DNA of 64,000 nt from CAG-917 sp051883555 (lineage in GTDB: Bacteria; Bacillota; Clostridia; Christensenellales; CAG-917), in NCBI GenBank assembly GCA_051883555.1, contig JBJETY010000052.1, forward strand, positions 1-64,000, given 5' to 3'. The position numbers and the translations under genes are program-made. Position 1 is the stretch's first letter; the number at the start of each line of letters is the position of its first letter. A model generated the notes under the pieces. It was not told the DNA's origin. It was given only the letters and a program-made list of their open reading frames with translations, and made no database searches. This document shows positions 42,193 to 50,779 of the stretch, one piece after another.

Positions 42193-44451
42193 ATGAAAAA
42201 ATTTAAATTATTAGCTTTGATTTTAATAATCGCTATGCTCACGGTCGCTTTTACGGCTTGTGATGAAATTTTTAAAAAGAACGAGGAAAGAGATTTCAAT
42301 CAGGTAGTTGCAACGGTCAGTTATTCGACTACCGTAAACGGTAAAAACTCTACTCAGACGGCAAATATTTTAAAAGGCGATTTGCAATCGTCGTATTCTA
42401 ATTACGGATATATTTACGTCAACTATTACGGAATGTCCGAAAGCGAGACAGCCGAAATGCTTTTAAAGCAGCTTTATCAGAGAAAAGCTCTTGTGATGTT
42501 TTCAAAAGCATATTTAATCGATAACGCTTGCGAAGGCATAACGATTACCGCTCTTCCGGAAAGCGTAGAAATCGAAAAGCTTTTGACGGACGCGGAAATC
42601 AACAAGGCGATAAAAGCGACGAACGAAGATATGAAGAAATCGCTTGACAGCGTAATCGAAGGCTTGATTGCCGATAAAAAGGCAAATACCGGCACGTCTT
42701 CCGAAACGGAAGAACAACCGACGGCGGTCAGCGATAAAGTATACAAAGTATATTTCAATTCCAACGGCGGCAGCGACGTCGACACGCAAAAAGTCAAAGA
42801 CGGTACGTGGGCAAGCGAACCTACCGCGCCTACGAAAGACGGATACACTTTCGGCGGCTGGTTTACGGACGACGCCTATACGACCAAATACAATTTCAAA
42901 ACGGCGGTCAGTGCAAATTTGACTTTGTATGCAAAGTGGTATGAATATACCGAGCCTAGAACGGTCAGAGAAACCACCGAATCGGAAGAAGAGTTCGACC
43001 CGCAAGTCGGAGTTGCCATCGAAAGAGAAAAATATTTCTTCGACGCCGATTATATTTCAACCTTAACCTTTAAGGATATGGAATCGGGATATACCGAACA
43101 AGAATATCTTGATTTCCTCGAAGAGGGCGTAAAACAGCTTAAAGATACTATCGCAAAGAATTATCGCACTTACGAATATTTCCTTAACGAACAATACGAG
43201 TCGGTTTTGCTTGAAAAATTCAAACGTTGTTTGAATATGAATCAGACCGTAAGCGATGAAGAAATAAACGCAAAATACGAATCGCTTATCAGTCAGAATA
43301 AAGAAAGCTTTACTCAGTCGTCTGATAACTATTCATCGAATCTCAAATCCGCTCTTTCGGAAACGATTTACAATCTTAACACGACGGCAGGTCAGAGATA
43401 CGGTTTTGTAACTAACATATTGCTTAAATTCGACGACGATGAACTTAAACAACTCACCGACCTTATCGAAAGCGGAACAAGCACTGCCGAACAGGTAAAA
43501 GCATTAAGAGATAAACTTGTCGCAGAGCATACGGTAAAGATTTCAAATCACGCTTACGACGCGGAATACGAATGCGATAAACATGAATGCGACGGCGATT
43601 GCGACCCTATGACTTGCCCTGAACACGAGTGCAACGCAACCGATACGCTTACGGAAGAAAATTATAACAAACTTATCGAAATCGTTGCCGAAGACGGCAA
43701 GCCGGTTATTAAATATAACGCAGAAATCTGTCCGTCGATGGCATATCTTCTTACCGAATGGCCTGCCTTTACGGTCAGTACGCAAATCGGCGTTGTAGAC
43801 CAATATAAAGCAAGCCTCGAACAAGTTGACAGCGTTTGCGACAGTTTAGGATATAGTTTGGCTCAGAAAATTTATTGGAGAAACGAAGTCGTTACGGCTT
43901 GGTTGTATCTTATAGGCGACGATAGCGGCGCGGTTTCGAGCGACAGCAACAACGGCGGACTCGGATATCTCGTTTGCCCTGAAGACGTCGGCTCTTCCGG
44001 ATATATCGCAGAATTCGAAGAGAGAGCAAGAGACCTTATTGCAAAAGGTACGGGAGCGGCATACGTCGGAAGCGGTACGGACTTGACCGATTATTACGTT
44101 GTCGGCGATAATTTTATCGATGAAAACACAACTTCCAGTGCATATTGCGGAATATTCATTATATATGCAAGTTACGTTCCTTACGACGTTGAAACGTATA
44201 AGGCAAACGGCGGAACGAGCCTTAACGGAACAAACGACGATTTCGCAGTTTCGGGAAATCTTCCGCTCGATTACGTAGTGAGCTATGACGGAACGGAAGA
44301 CGGCGTTACGATTAAAGCAAATATAGAAAAGGCTCTTTTAGACGCAAAGAACACTGCAAACTATAACAGCGTCGTAAATACTTTCCTTAACGGAAACGAC
44401 GTGATAGTGGAAAAATTCGACAAGATAATAAAGCAAGTTTACAGCGACTAA
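42193..44451 (+). CDS. PrsA-like lipoprotein with InlB repeat and Cys/His cluster
   Basis: The 752-residue protein starts with a lipoprotein signal (residues 1-23, FTAC with Cys23). The N-terminal part (about 35-170) and segments near 285-425 look like the helical SurA/PrsA chaperone fold (YLDFLEEGVKQLKDTIAKNY). VTNILLKFDDDELKQL and AYCGIFIIYASYVPYD recall broken parvulin strands. Residues about 184-252 are a Listeria-Bacteroides repeat (GYTFGGWFTDDAYT). Residues 461-480 hold C461, H464, C466, C470, C475, H478 and C480, unusual for an exported protein. Placement after mfd matches some Clostridia. I use ATG 42193, which has TTGGAG upstream. Foldase role is inferred. Confidence 0.78.
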   Translation: MKKFKLLALILIIAMLTVAFTACDEIFKKNEERDFNQVVATVSYSTTVNGKNSTQTANILKGDLQSSYSNYGYIYVNYYGMSESETAEMLLKQLYQRKALVMFSKAYLIDNACEGITITALPESVEIEKLLTDAEINKAIKATNEDMKKSLDSVIEGLIADKKANTGTSSETEEQPTAVSDKVYKVYFNSNGGSDVDTQKVKDGTWASEPTAPTKDGYTFGGWFTDDAYTTKYNFKTAVSANLTLYAKWYEYTEPRTVRETTESEEEFDPQVGVAIEREKYFFDADYISTLTFKDMESGYTEQEYLDFLEEGVKQLKDTIAKNYRTYEYFLNEQYESVLLEKFKRCLNMNQTVSDEEINAKYESLISQNKESFTQSSDNYSSNLKSALSETIYNLNTTAGQRYGFVTNILLKFDDDELKQLTDLIESGTSTAEQVKALRDKLVAEHTVKISNHAYDAEYECDKHECDGDCDPMTCPEHECNATDTLTEENYNKLIEIVAEDGKPVIKYNAEICPSMAYLLTEWPAFTVSTQIGVVDQYKASLEQVDSVCDSLGYSLAQKIYWRNEVVTAWLYLIGDDSGAVSSDSNNGGLGYLVCPEDVGSSGYIAEFEERARDLIAKGTGAAYVGSGTDLTDYYVVGDNFIDENTTSSAYCGIFIIYASYVPYDVETYKANGGTSLNGTNDDFAVSGNLPLDYVVSYDGTEDGVTIKANIEKALLDAKNTANYNSVVNTFLNGNDVIVEKFDKIIKQVYSD

Positions 44452-44514
44452 AATTTATATTTAATCTTGTTGAAATTAAATCATTCTGTTAAAATAAAAA
44501 AAGCATAACGAAAA

Positions 44515-44546
44515 ATAAAATCGCCGAAAGGCGATTTTATTTTTTG
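44515..44546 (+). terminator. Terminator of the PrsA-like gene
   Basis: AAAATCGCC (44517-44525), GAAA loop, GGCGATTTT (44530-44538), followed by ATTTTTTG. Confidence 0.92.
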
Positions 44547-44604
44547 ACTTTATAATTATTTTGCGTGTTTAGCATATTTGCATTTCGGCTGATTCGGCGA
44601 TTTA

Positions 44605-44676
44605 GGTTTATTTTGTAAGTGTAACCAATCTGCAATTTCGGTTTGTTTTTGTAAGTGTAGCTAATTTAACGATTTC
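44605..44676. repeat. Tandem repeat of about 36 bp, two copies
   Basis: Both copies contain GGTTTRTTTTTGTAAGTGTA followed by a diverged part ending ATTTC; a third partial copy (GGTTTATTTACA) follows. Confidence 0.7.
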
Positions 44677-44890
44677 GGTTTATTTACAGCTTGAATTTGT
44701 TTTGTCCCTTAGATTTTAAATTACATTAAAAACCCGTTTAAGAAGTGATTTAAAAAAGTTTAATAAGAAATTTTAAAAGCGTCCATAAAAGCGTTTAAAT
44801 TTTTTTAAAAACTTTTATAAGATTTTTCTTAAAAGGTTTTAACTGTTTATAAATAGTTTTAATTGATTTTACGCATTGAATTTTTTCGTT

Positions 44891-45214
44891 TTATGCTTTA
44901 AGCGTCGTTTTGTCGGCTTTCAATTTTTTTCTTACGGCAACAAAAGACGATAATTTTTTAAGTGGACAAAAAGCGAGCAAGAAGCCTGCCGCGGCAATCG
45001 CGACGTGATAAAATTTAATATCGCCGTTTTGCGTTTTTTGCAGACAGAATATAAACAGCGCAAACGAACCCGCCGTGATTAAAAAATCGATAATAAAGGC
45101 GACGGCTTTTTTAAATTTAAAGAGCGACAGGCAAAAAAAGCAAAGCCCCGCCGTTGCGCCGACGCCTAAACATACCAGAGCGCCTAAAGTCTGATAAGGA
45201 ACGTTTACCGTCAT
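44891..45214 (-). CDS. yabQ: YabQ-like spore cortex membrane protein
   Basis: The 107-residue protein has about three or four hydrophobic segments and the YabQ layout: a small-residue first helix (YQTLGALVCLGVGATAGL), a second pair (IIDFLITAGSFALFIFCL), and the conserved NGDIKFYHVAIAAAGFLLA, similar to the family's NGELRxY region. YabQ is a sporulation protein needed for the spore cortex. Its start overlaps the yabP stop by ATGA, the same pairing as in B. subtilis. Identification rests on context plus a partial pattern. Confidence 0.75.
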   Translation of the reverse strand: MTVNVPYQTLGALVCLGVGATAGLCFFCLSLFKFKKAVAFIIDFLITAGSFALFIFCLQKTQNGDIKFYHVAIAAAGFLLAFCPLKKLSSFVAVRKKLKADKTTLKA

Positions 45215-45486
45215 TTGAACAACTTTTTAAGGAAGGATTTCGGAGTGCGTTCGCTAGCGTATACAATTTTGAACAATTCGCCGTCTATTTCGAGATTGCC
45301 GTTGTCTACGTCAAGATTCGTAACGCTAAGACCCGTTCCGTCCATCGTAAGAACCTTTCCGTTGTCGAGCGTCATGACAACCTGTCGGTCGGAAAAACCC
45401 TCGACGTTTTTAATGCCCGTCAAAGAAATCTTTTTTCCGTTTTCATATTTTAAACCGTGCGATTTTACAATTTTTTTCTCTTCCAT
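45211..45486 (-). CDS. yabP: Sporulation protein YabP
   Basis: A 91-residue protein of the YabP/YqfC family: SHGLKYENGKKISLTGIKNV, EGFSDRQVVMTLDNGKVLTMDG, and LSVTNLDVDNGNLEIDGELFKIVYA. It lies next to yabQ, as in Bacillus, where mfd is close by in the genome too. The start is ATG 45486 with AGGTGG upstream. The presence of this pair implies that the organism or a recent ancestor makes endospores. Confidence 0.88.
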   Translation of the reverse strand: MEEKKIVKSHGLKYENGKKISLTGIKNVEGFSDRQVVMTLDNGKVLTMDGTGLSVTNLDVDNGNLEIDGELFKIVYASERTPKSFLKKLFK

Positions 45487-45553
45487 TTTCCACCTGCGTT
45501 TACTCTGTGACAATATATGACTTTAACGGCAATTTTATTCCGATACAATTCGA

Positions 45554-45582
45554 TTGACAACAAACTTAATAAATAATAAGAT
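45554..45582 (+). promoter_or_regulatory. Promoter of the acyltransferase, leaderless type
   Basis: TTGACA at 45554-45559, 17-nt spacer, TAAGAT at 45577-45582, then 6 nt to ATG 45589, which would be the transcription start. Confidence 0.78.
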
Positions 45583-45588
45583 AATTCT

Positions 45589-46866
45589 ATGAAAAAAATT
45601 TTAAAATGGTTTAAGCTGGATTATTCCGCCAGCTTTTATCCCGTTCTGACAACCCGTACGGCACAGAGCATATTCAGGATATCGGCAATTATGGACGACG
45701 TAGTCAATCCCGAGATGCTTTTAGACGCTTTAAACGAGGTTATAGTCAGATTTCCTCTCTATAAGGTACGACAGAGAGCCGGAATTTTTTGGTATTATCT
45801 TGAAGAAAATACGGAGCCTTTCAACGTCTTTGAGGACGACGGAATATTGCTGAAAAAAATAGATACTAAAAAAACTAACGGATACTTATTCCGTCTGTGT
45901 TATTTCGGAAAAAAAATTTCATTGGATATGTTCCACGGCCTTACCGACGGAACGGGCGCTATGGTGTTTTTCAGAGCGATAATTTTTGCTTATGCTAAAA
46001 AATGCGGAAAAACGCCGTCGGCTGAAAACGTAATAGATTTATTGGAAACGCCTTCTTCGGCGGAATTCGAAGACAGCTTTGCACGGTATGCGCAAAAGAC
46101 GAAGTTGAAAGATATAGAACTCAACAAGTTTATGGGGCAGCGGCCGCTTGTAGTGGACGGACATAAATTCGTCGGCGAAGGATACGGTTCCATTACGGGA
46201 GAAATCAGCGTAACGCAACTTAAGGAGCTGGCAAAAAAATATAATTGCAACGTCACGCATCTTGTTTGCGCAAAGTTGATAAAAGCCATATACGATAACG
46301 ACAAAAAGAAAAAACGCCCGTGCGTAATTATGGTGCCGATAAATTTCAGAAAGCAATTCGAATCGATAACGCTGAAGAATTTCGTACTGTTCACAAAAAT
46401 TTACGTTTATCCGAAGAATTGCGACAGCCTTGAAAACATTATCGGTTGCGTAAGGGAACAGATGGCGCAGGCAGCGCTTAAAGAGGAACAGCAAAAACAG
46501 ATAAATACGACCGTTAACGGAATCAATACTTTTGTGTTTAAGATTTTGCCTTTGCCTATAAAATATTTCTTTATCCGTCTGGGAAGGTTGTTTTTTAAAT
46601 CTAAGCATTCGATGATTTTTTCGAATCTCGGAGTGGCAAACATGCCTGAAGGGGCAGGGCTTAACAAAGTATTTTTCAATCTCAACGTTTCGAATAATAA
46701 TCCCGTAAATTGCGGAGCAATTTCGAACGGCGATACGCTTATGATAAGTTTTACGAGGACCATAGCGGAAACGGAAGTGGAAAGGAGATTTTTCACGTCG
46801 CTCACCGAAGAGGGAGTTAAAGTCAAAATCATGTCTAATTTCAGGGAGGAGCAAAGTGTACTGTAA
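45589..46866 (+). CDS. Condensation-fold acyltransferase (alcohol acetyltransferase-like)
   Basis: The 425-residue protein has the chloramphenicol-acetyltransferase/condensation fold pattern. The active-site H116-x-x-x-D120-G motif reads MFHGLTDGTGAMVF, and the later NFRKQF and SNLGVANMPEG segments match the second half-domain. Relatives include fungal-type alcohol acetyltransferases and PapA-like acyltransferases, which esterify an alcohol or a lipid hydroxyl using an acyl-CoA. The natural substrate is unknown. No Shine-Dalgarno is present at ATG 45589. Its end overlaps the zinc-ribbon membrane gene by 11 nt, so the two likely work together. Confidence 0.82.
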   Translation: MKKILKWFKLDYSASFYPVLTTRTAQSIFRISAIMDDVVNPEMLLDALNEVIVRFPLYKVRQRAGIFWYYLEENTEPFNVFEDDGILLKKIDTKKTNGYLFRLCYFGKKISLDMFHGLTDGTGAMVFFRAIIFAYAKKCGKTPSAENVIDLLETPSSAEFEDSFARYAQKTKLKDIELNKFMGQRPLVVDGHKFVGEGYGSITGEISVTQLKELAKKYNCNVTHLVCAKLIKAIYDNDKKKKRPCVIMVPINFRKQFESITLKNFVLFTKIYVYPKNCDSLENIIGCVREQMAQAALKEEQQKQINTTVNGINTFVFKILPLPIKYFFIRLGRLFFKSKHSMIFSNLGVANMPEGAGLNKVFFNLNVSNNNPVNCGAISNGDTLMISFTRTIAETEVERRFFTSLTEEGVKVKIMSNFREEQSVL

Positions 46867-47515
46867 ACATTGCAACGTAGAAATCGAAGGCAATGCAAGG
46901 GTATGTCCTCTTTGTCATAAGCCGCTTGACGGCGACGACCTTGCGTTTCCGATAATTAAAAAAACAAAACGTAAAATAAACGTTACATTCGGACTCGTTT
47001 ATATTATAATAGCATTGGCGGTAAGCGTCGTTTGTCTTGCGGTAAACTTTCTTTTGCCGCATAAACTTTTGTGGAGTCTGACGGTAATCGCTCTTCTGGC
47101 ATATTTCTTTATCGTGTTTCAGACGGTATTTTCCAAAAGAAACGCCGCGGTAAAGATATTCCTTCAGATTTTGTTTCTGGTGCTTGTCGCATACGGGCTC
47201 GAGAAGTTAAGTCCGAATGTACGATGGGCGGCAAATTATGCGGTACCGATAATAATTCTGCTCGGGGGACTACTTCTTATGATTTTGTCTCTTGCCGTAA
47301 AGAAAGCAGGACCGTTTATTTTAAACCTTATATTCGTAGCGATATTGGGGCTTTTGCCCGTCATATATAATCTTATCGTAAAAACTCACGTATGGATTCC
47401 GACGATAATCTGTGCGTGCGGTTCGGGCGGTATGCTGTTGTTTGCCGTTTTATACGGAATATTCAGCGAAAAAGGAATATTGAAAGAAGAAATAAAAAGA
47501 AAATTTCATCTTTAA
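46856..47515 (+). CDS. Zinc-ribbon membrane protein paired with the acyltransferase
   Basis: The 219-residue protein starts with a zinc ribbon (CKHCNVEIEGNARVCPLCHKPL: Cys-x2-Cys, Cys-x2-Cys-His) in the first 23 residues, followed by six or so hydrophobic segments in pairs and a basic C-terminus. I recall this architecture as DUF6320, often beside alcohol acetyltransferase-like genes, but cannot confirm it. The start is GTG, with GGGAGGAG upstream and 11 nt of overlap with the acyltransferase. A membrane partner or flippase for the acylated product is a guess. Confidence 0.72.
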   Translation: MYCKHCNVEIEGNARVCPLCHKPLDGDDLAFPIIKKTKRKINVTFGLVYIIIALAVSVVCLAVNFLLPHKLLWSLTVIALLAYFFIVFQTVFSKRNAAVKIFLQILFLVLVAYGLEKLSPNVRWAANYAVPIIILLGGLLLMILSLAVKKAGPFILNLIFVAILGLLPVIYNLIVKTHVWIPTIICACGSGGMLLFAVLYGIFSEKGILKEEIKRKFHL

Positions 47516-47645
47516 AATAGATACCTTTTAAAAGTTTGTGCTAAAATCTAATAGACGTAAAATTTGATAGCGCTAAAACCTAATAGTTTTAAACTTAAAT
47601 AGCGGATAGAGCTAAAAAGCGAATAAAAAAAGCGGCCTTATCTGC

Positions 47646-47673
47646 TTGAAAGAAAAATAAGAAAATTTATAAA
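47646..47673 (+). promoter_or_regulatory. Probable promoter of alaS
   Basis: TTGAAA at 47646-47651, 16-nt spacer, TATAAA at 47668-47673. Modest match. Confidence 0.45.
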
Positions 47674-47719
47674 AGAAAAATAATGAACATATGATTTTAT
47701 TTGTTAGCGAGAGGATAAA

Positions 47720-49513
47720 ATGGAAAAATTGACATCAAACGAGCTTAGAGCAAAATATCTTGAATTTTTTAAAGAACGCGGACACGCTATTATTCCGTCC
47801 GCGTCGCTCATACCGGAAAACGACCCGACGGTCTTGTTTACAACGGCAGGTATGCATCCGCTTGTGCCGTATCTGCTCGGTGAAAAACATCCGCAGGGAA
47901 CAAGACTTACCGACGTGCAGATATGCGTCAGAACGGGCGATATCGAAGAGGTCGGCGACGCGTCGCACTGTACGTTTTTCGAAATGCTCGGAAACTGGTC
48001 GTTAGGCGATTATTTTAAAAAGGAAGCGATAACCTGGTCGTTTGAATTTTTGACTAAGGTTTTGGGCATACCGCTTGAAAGACTTTCCGTAAGCGTTTTT
48101 GCGGGCGACGACAGTTGTCCTAGAGACGAAGAATCCGCCAAGATTTGGGAGAGTCTGGGACTTCCGAAAGAAAGAATATTCTTTTTGCCTAAAAAGAATA
48201 ACTGGTGGGGACCTGCGGGAATTACCGGACCATGCGGACCGGATACGGAAATGTTTATAGACACGGGCAAACCGAAGTGCAGCGAAGATTGCAGTCCTGC
48301 ATGCGATTGCGGAAAATATCTTGAAATATGGAACAACGTATTTATGCAATATTTCAAAGGAGCGGACGGAAAACTCTCTCCGCTTGAAAAGAAAAACGTG
48401 GATACGGGAATGGGCCTTGAACGCACGCTTTGCATCTTAAACGGCTATAAATCCGTATACGAAACGGACTTATTCGATTTCGTAATCAAAAAGCTCGAAG
48501 AGTTGTCGGGCAAGAAATATGCGGACGGCGGCGACGATATGACGGCTATGAGAATAATTGCCGACCATATAAGAACGGCAACCTTTATGCTCGGCGACGT
48601 AAACGGTATAACTCCGTCCAACGTCGATCAAGGTTACGTATTGAGAAGACTTATTCGTCGTGCCGTAAGATATGCGCTTAAACTCAACCTTCCGCAAGGA
48701 GCTATTGAAGAGATTGCAAAACTTTATATTGCAAAGTACGAAAGCGTATACGAATCGATTAAGAACAACGCCGAAAAGATTGTTTCGGAATTGCAGCTCG
48801 AAGAAGAGCGTTTTTCAAAGACGTTGGAATTGGGACTTAAAGAATTTGAAAAAGTTATTACGCATATTCCTACCAAGACCGTTCCGGGAAAGACGGCGTT
48901 CAGACTTTACGATACGTTCGGTTTCCCTTTGGAAATGACCGTCGAGCTTGCCAAAGAAAACGGCTTTGACGTTGACGTGGACGGCTACGATAAGGCGTTT
49001 AAAGAGCATCAGGAAAAATCCAAACTCGGCGCCGACCAGAAATTTAAAGGCGGTCTTGCCGATGGCGGCGAAGAAACGGCAAAACTTCACTCGGCAACTC
49101 ACTTGCTTAACGCAGCTTTAAAAGAAGTGCTTTGCGACCCTACCATTATGCAAAAGGGCAGCAATATTACGGCTGAAAGACTCAGATTCGATTTCAATTT
49201 CGACAGACCTTTGACAAAAGAAGAGATTGCAAAAGTCGAAGAAAGGGTAAATGCGGAAATTGCGAAAAAGATTGATATCAAATGCGAGGAAATGACGGTA
49301 GACGAAGCAAGAAAGAGCGGTGCAATCGGCGTATTCGCTTCGAAATACGGTGAAAGGGTAAAAGTCTATACAATAGGTTTCTCAAAAGAGATTTGCGGCG
49401 GACCGCATGCAAACAACACGGGCGACCTCGGACAATTCCGGATTGTGAAAGAACAAAGTTCTTCTGCAGGCGTCAGAAGAATTAAGGCGGTACTTATCAA
49501 GGAAGATAAATAA
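47720..49513 (+). CDS. alaS: Alanyl-tRNA synthetase, short form
   Basis: The 597-residue enzyme has the AlaRS catalytic domain (LFTTAGMHPLVPYLLGEKHP, CFFEMLGNWSLGDYFK-like TFFEMLGNWSLGDYFKKEA, NVDTGMGLERT), the helical tRNA-binding part (GYVLRRLIRRAVRYA) and the editing site (H457 and H461 in HSATHLL; C559 and H563 in CGGPHANNTGDLG). Usual AlaRS has about 875 residues, with a beta-barrel between the helical and editing parts and a C-terminal C-Ala domain. Here the editing histidines follow only about 30 residues after the helical part, and the protein stops after the editing domain. Whether a second, long alaS exists elsewhere is unknown. ATG follows GAGAGG. Confidence 0.92.
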   Translation: MEKLTSNELRAKYLEFFKERGHAIIPSASLIPENDPTVLFTTAGMHPLVPYLLGEKHPQGTRLTDVQICVRTGDIEEVGDASHCTFFEMLGNWSLGDYFKKEAITWSFEFLTKVLGIPLERLSVSVFAGDDSCPRDEESAKIWESLGLPKERIFFLPKKNNWWGPAGITGPCGPDTEMFIDTGKPKCSEDCSPACDCGKYLEIWNNVFMQYFKGADGKLSPLEKKNVDTGMGLERTLCILNGYKSVYETDLFDFVIKKLEELSGKKYADGGDDMTAMRIIADHIRTATFMLGDVNGITPSNVDQGYVLRRLIRRAVRYALKLNLPQGAIEEIAKLYIAKYESVYESIKNNAEKIVSELQLEEERFSKTLELGLKEFEKVITHIPTKTVPGKTAFRLYDTFGFPLEMTVELAKENGFDVDVDGYDKAFKEHQEKSKLGADQKFKGGLADGGEETAKLHSATHLLNAALKEVLCDPTIMQKGSNITAERLRFDFNFDRPLTKEEIAKVEERVNAEIAKKIDIKCEEMTVDEARKSGAIGVFASKYGERVKVYTIGFSKEICGGPHANNTGDLGQFRIVKEQSSSAGVRRIKAVLIKEDK

Positions 49514-50322
49514 TGAGAAAGGTTGACAGCCATACGCATTCGGAGTTTTCTGCCGACGGTTCGGTGAAAATTTCGGAAATGGTAAACAGAGCAATAGCAG
49601 ACGGCGGACGTTATCTTTGCATAACCGACCATTTCGATCTTGACGCGCTTAAAGAATATAACAACGCTCCGGACGGTTGGACGCAGCTCAATTTGCCTGC
49701 ATACGAGAAAAATCTATACGAGGCGAGAAAAGAGTCGGAAAAGCATAGCGAAGAGTTTTATTTAGGTTTCGGAATCGAAGCGGGATACGACGAAAACGCA
49801 AAGGACGACTATAAGAAGATAATTGACGAAAAGCCTTTCGACGCCGTTATAAACAGCGTTCACTTTGTTGAAGGATACGACGTGTATTTTCCCGATTTCT
49901 TTTTGGGGCGGGAAAAAGACGACGCCTATCGTTCTTATCTTAAAAAGGTTTATAAAAGCCTTGACGTTTCGTATCATTACGATATAGTGGGGCATATCGG
50001 ATATTGCGTCAGAAATGCAAAGTACGAAGATAAAATCATGCACTTTGACGAATTTTCCGATTTGCTGGAAGCCATTCTCAAAAAAATAATCGCTTTGGAC
50101 AAAACGCTCGAAGTGAATACCCATCATGCGCTTTGCCCGAACGAAGAGATATTGAAAAAGTATTTTGAGTTTGGCGGTCGAAAGATTTCATTCGGTTCCG
50201 ACGCTCACAGAGGCGACGTTTATAAAGATTTCGATAAAACCGTAGAAATGTTAAAGGGAATCGGCTTTTCGGGATTTACCTATTTCAAACGTCATAAAGA
50301 ATGTTTTGAAAAGTTTGATTAA
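49513..50322 (+). CDS. PHP-domain phosphoesterase (histidinol-phosphatase type)
   Basis: A 269-residue PHP protein with the metal motifs DSHTHSEFSADG (HxH), CITDHFD, and FGSDAHRGDVY near the end. FGIEAGYDENAK, NSVHFVEGYD and YDIVGHIGYC are typical of HisJ/HisK-like histidinol-phosphate phosphatases. No other his gene is near, so the substrate is not certain. Its ATG shares one base with the alaS stop (TAATG), so it is co-transcribed with alaS. Confidence 0.85.
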   Translation: MRKVDSHTHSEFSADGSVKISEMVNRAIADGGRYLCITDHFDLDALKEYNNAPDGWTQLNLPAYEKNLYEARKESEKHSEEFYLGFGIEAGYDENAKDDYKKIIDEKPFDAVINSVHFVEGYDVYFPDFFLGREKDDAYRSYLKKVYKSLDVSYHYDIVGHIGYCVRNAKYEDKIMHFDEFSDLLEAILKKIIALDKTLEVNTHHALCPNEEILKKYFEFGGRKISFGSDAHRGDVYKDFDKTVEMLKGIGFSGFTYFKRHKECFEKFD

Positions 50323-50376
50323 TTTTAAATTCAACAATCGAATGTCGATTTAAAGATGAAATCTAAATGTGTCAGA

Positions 50377-50412
50377 AATAAGCGTTGTAAGTTTACGGCG
50401 CTTATTATTTTT
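50377..50412 (+). terminator. Terminator of the alaS-PHP operon
   Basis: AATAAGCG (50377-50384) pairs with CGCTTATT (50399-50406), followed by ATTTTTA. Confidence 0.75.
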
Positions 50413-50683
50413 ACTCCTTTTAAGGCGATTGTTAAAGGGCAAAGAGTAAGTTGAGTTTGAATATTTATGTTTTCGGAATTTTTCGTTGAAATTCAGGTCT
50501 TAGTTAAAATTCGGATTTTGATTTATAAAAGAAAAACGCAATGAGAAAAACGACGAAAAATAAACTTGCCATAAACATAGCGTCATTAAATAGGGCGGTC
50601 ATTAAATTAGATAAGATGAGGTCAAAGTAAAAAAGGTGCAGTTGAAAGAAAGGTTGTAATAAAAGCGCAAAAAAAACGGACAA

Positions 50684-50716
50684 AAAAAGCCGCAGAGTTT
50701 TGACTGCGGCTTTAAA
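50684..50716 (-). terminator. Terminator of the rex operon
   Basis: AAAGCCGCAG (50686-50695) pairs with CTGCGGCTTT (50704-50713). On the - strand the T-run TTTTTTT follows. Confidence 0.85.
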
Positions 50717-50779
50717 ATTCGTCGAATCGAGTAGTAAAATAACTAATCCGATAATGAGTTTATAAAACGTTTATTTTGA

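Larger units (their letters stand above)
44452..44890. other. Spacer between the PrsA-like gene and yabQ
   Basis: It holds the terminator at 44515-44546, then a tandem repeat of about 36 bp (GGTTTRTTTTTGTAAGTGTA) at 44605-44639 and 44640-44676, and then AT-rich sequence to the end of yabQ. No gene is supported. Confidence 0.6.
50323..50779. other. Convergent spacer with two terminators
   Basis: Apart from terminators at 50377-50412 and 50686-50713, I see AT-rich sequence without a gene or repeat. Confidence 0.55.

Noticed and set aside
46039..46893. 284-codon - strand open frame against the acyltransferase
   Set aside because: The + strand gene has a family motif, promoter and coupling; the antisense product has none.
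47516..47719. T-box leader ahead of alaS (also considered for asnS, aspS and proS)
   Set aside because: No AGGGTGGNACCGCG-like element or long leader is present.
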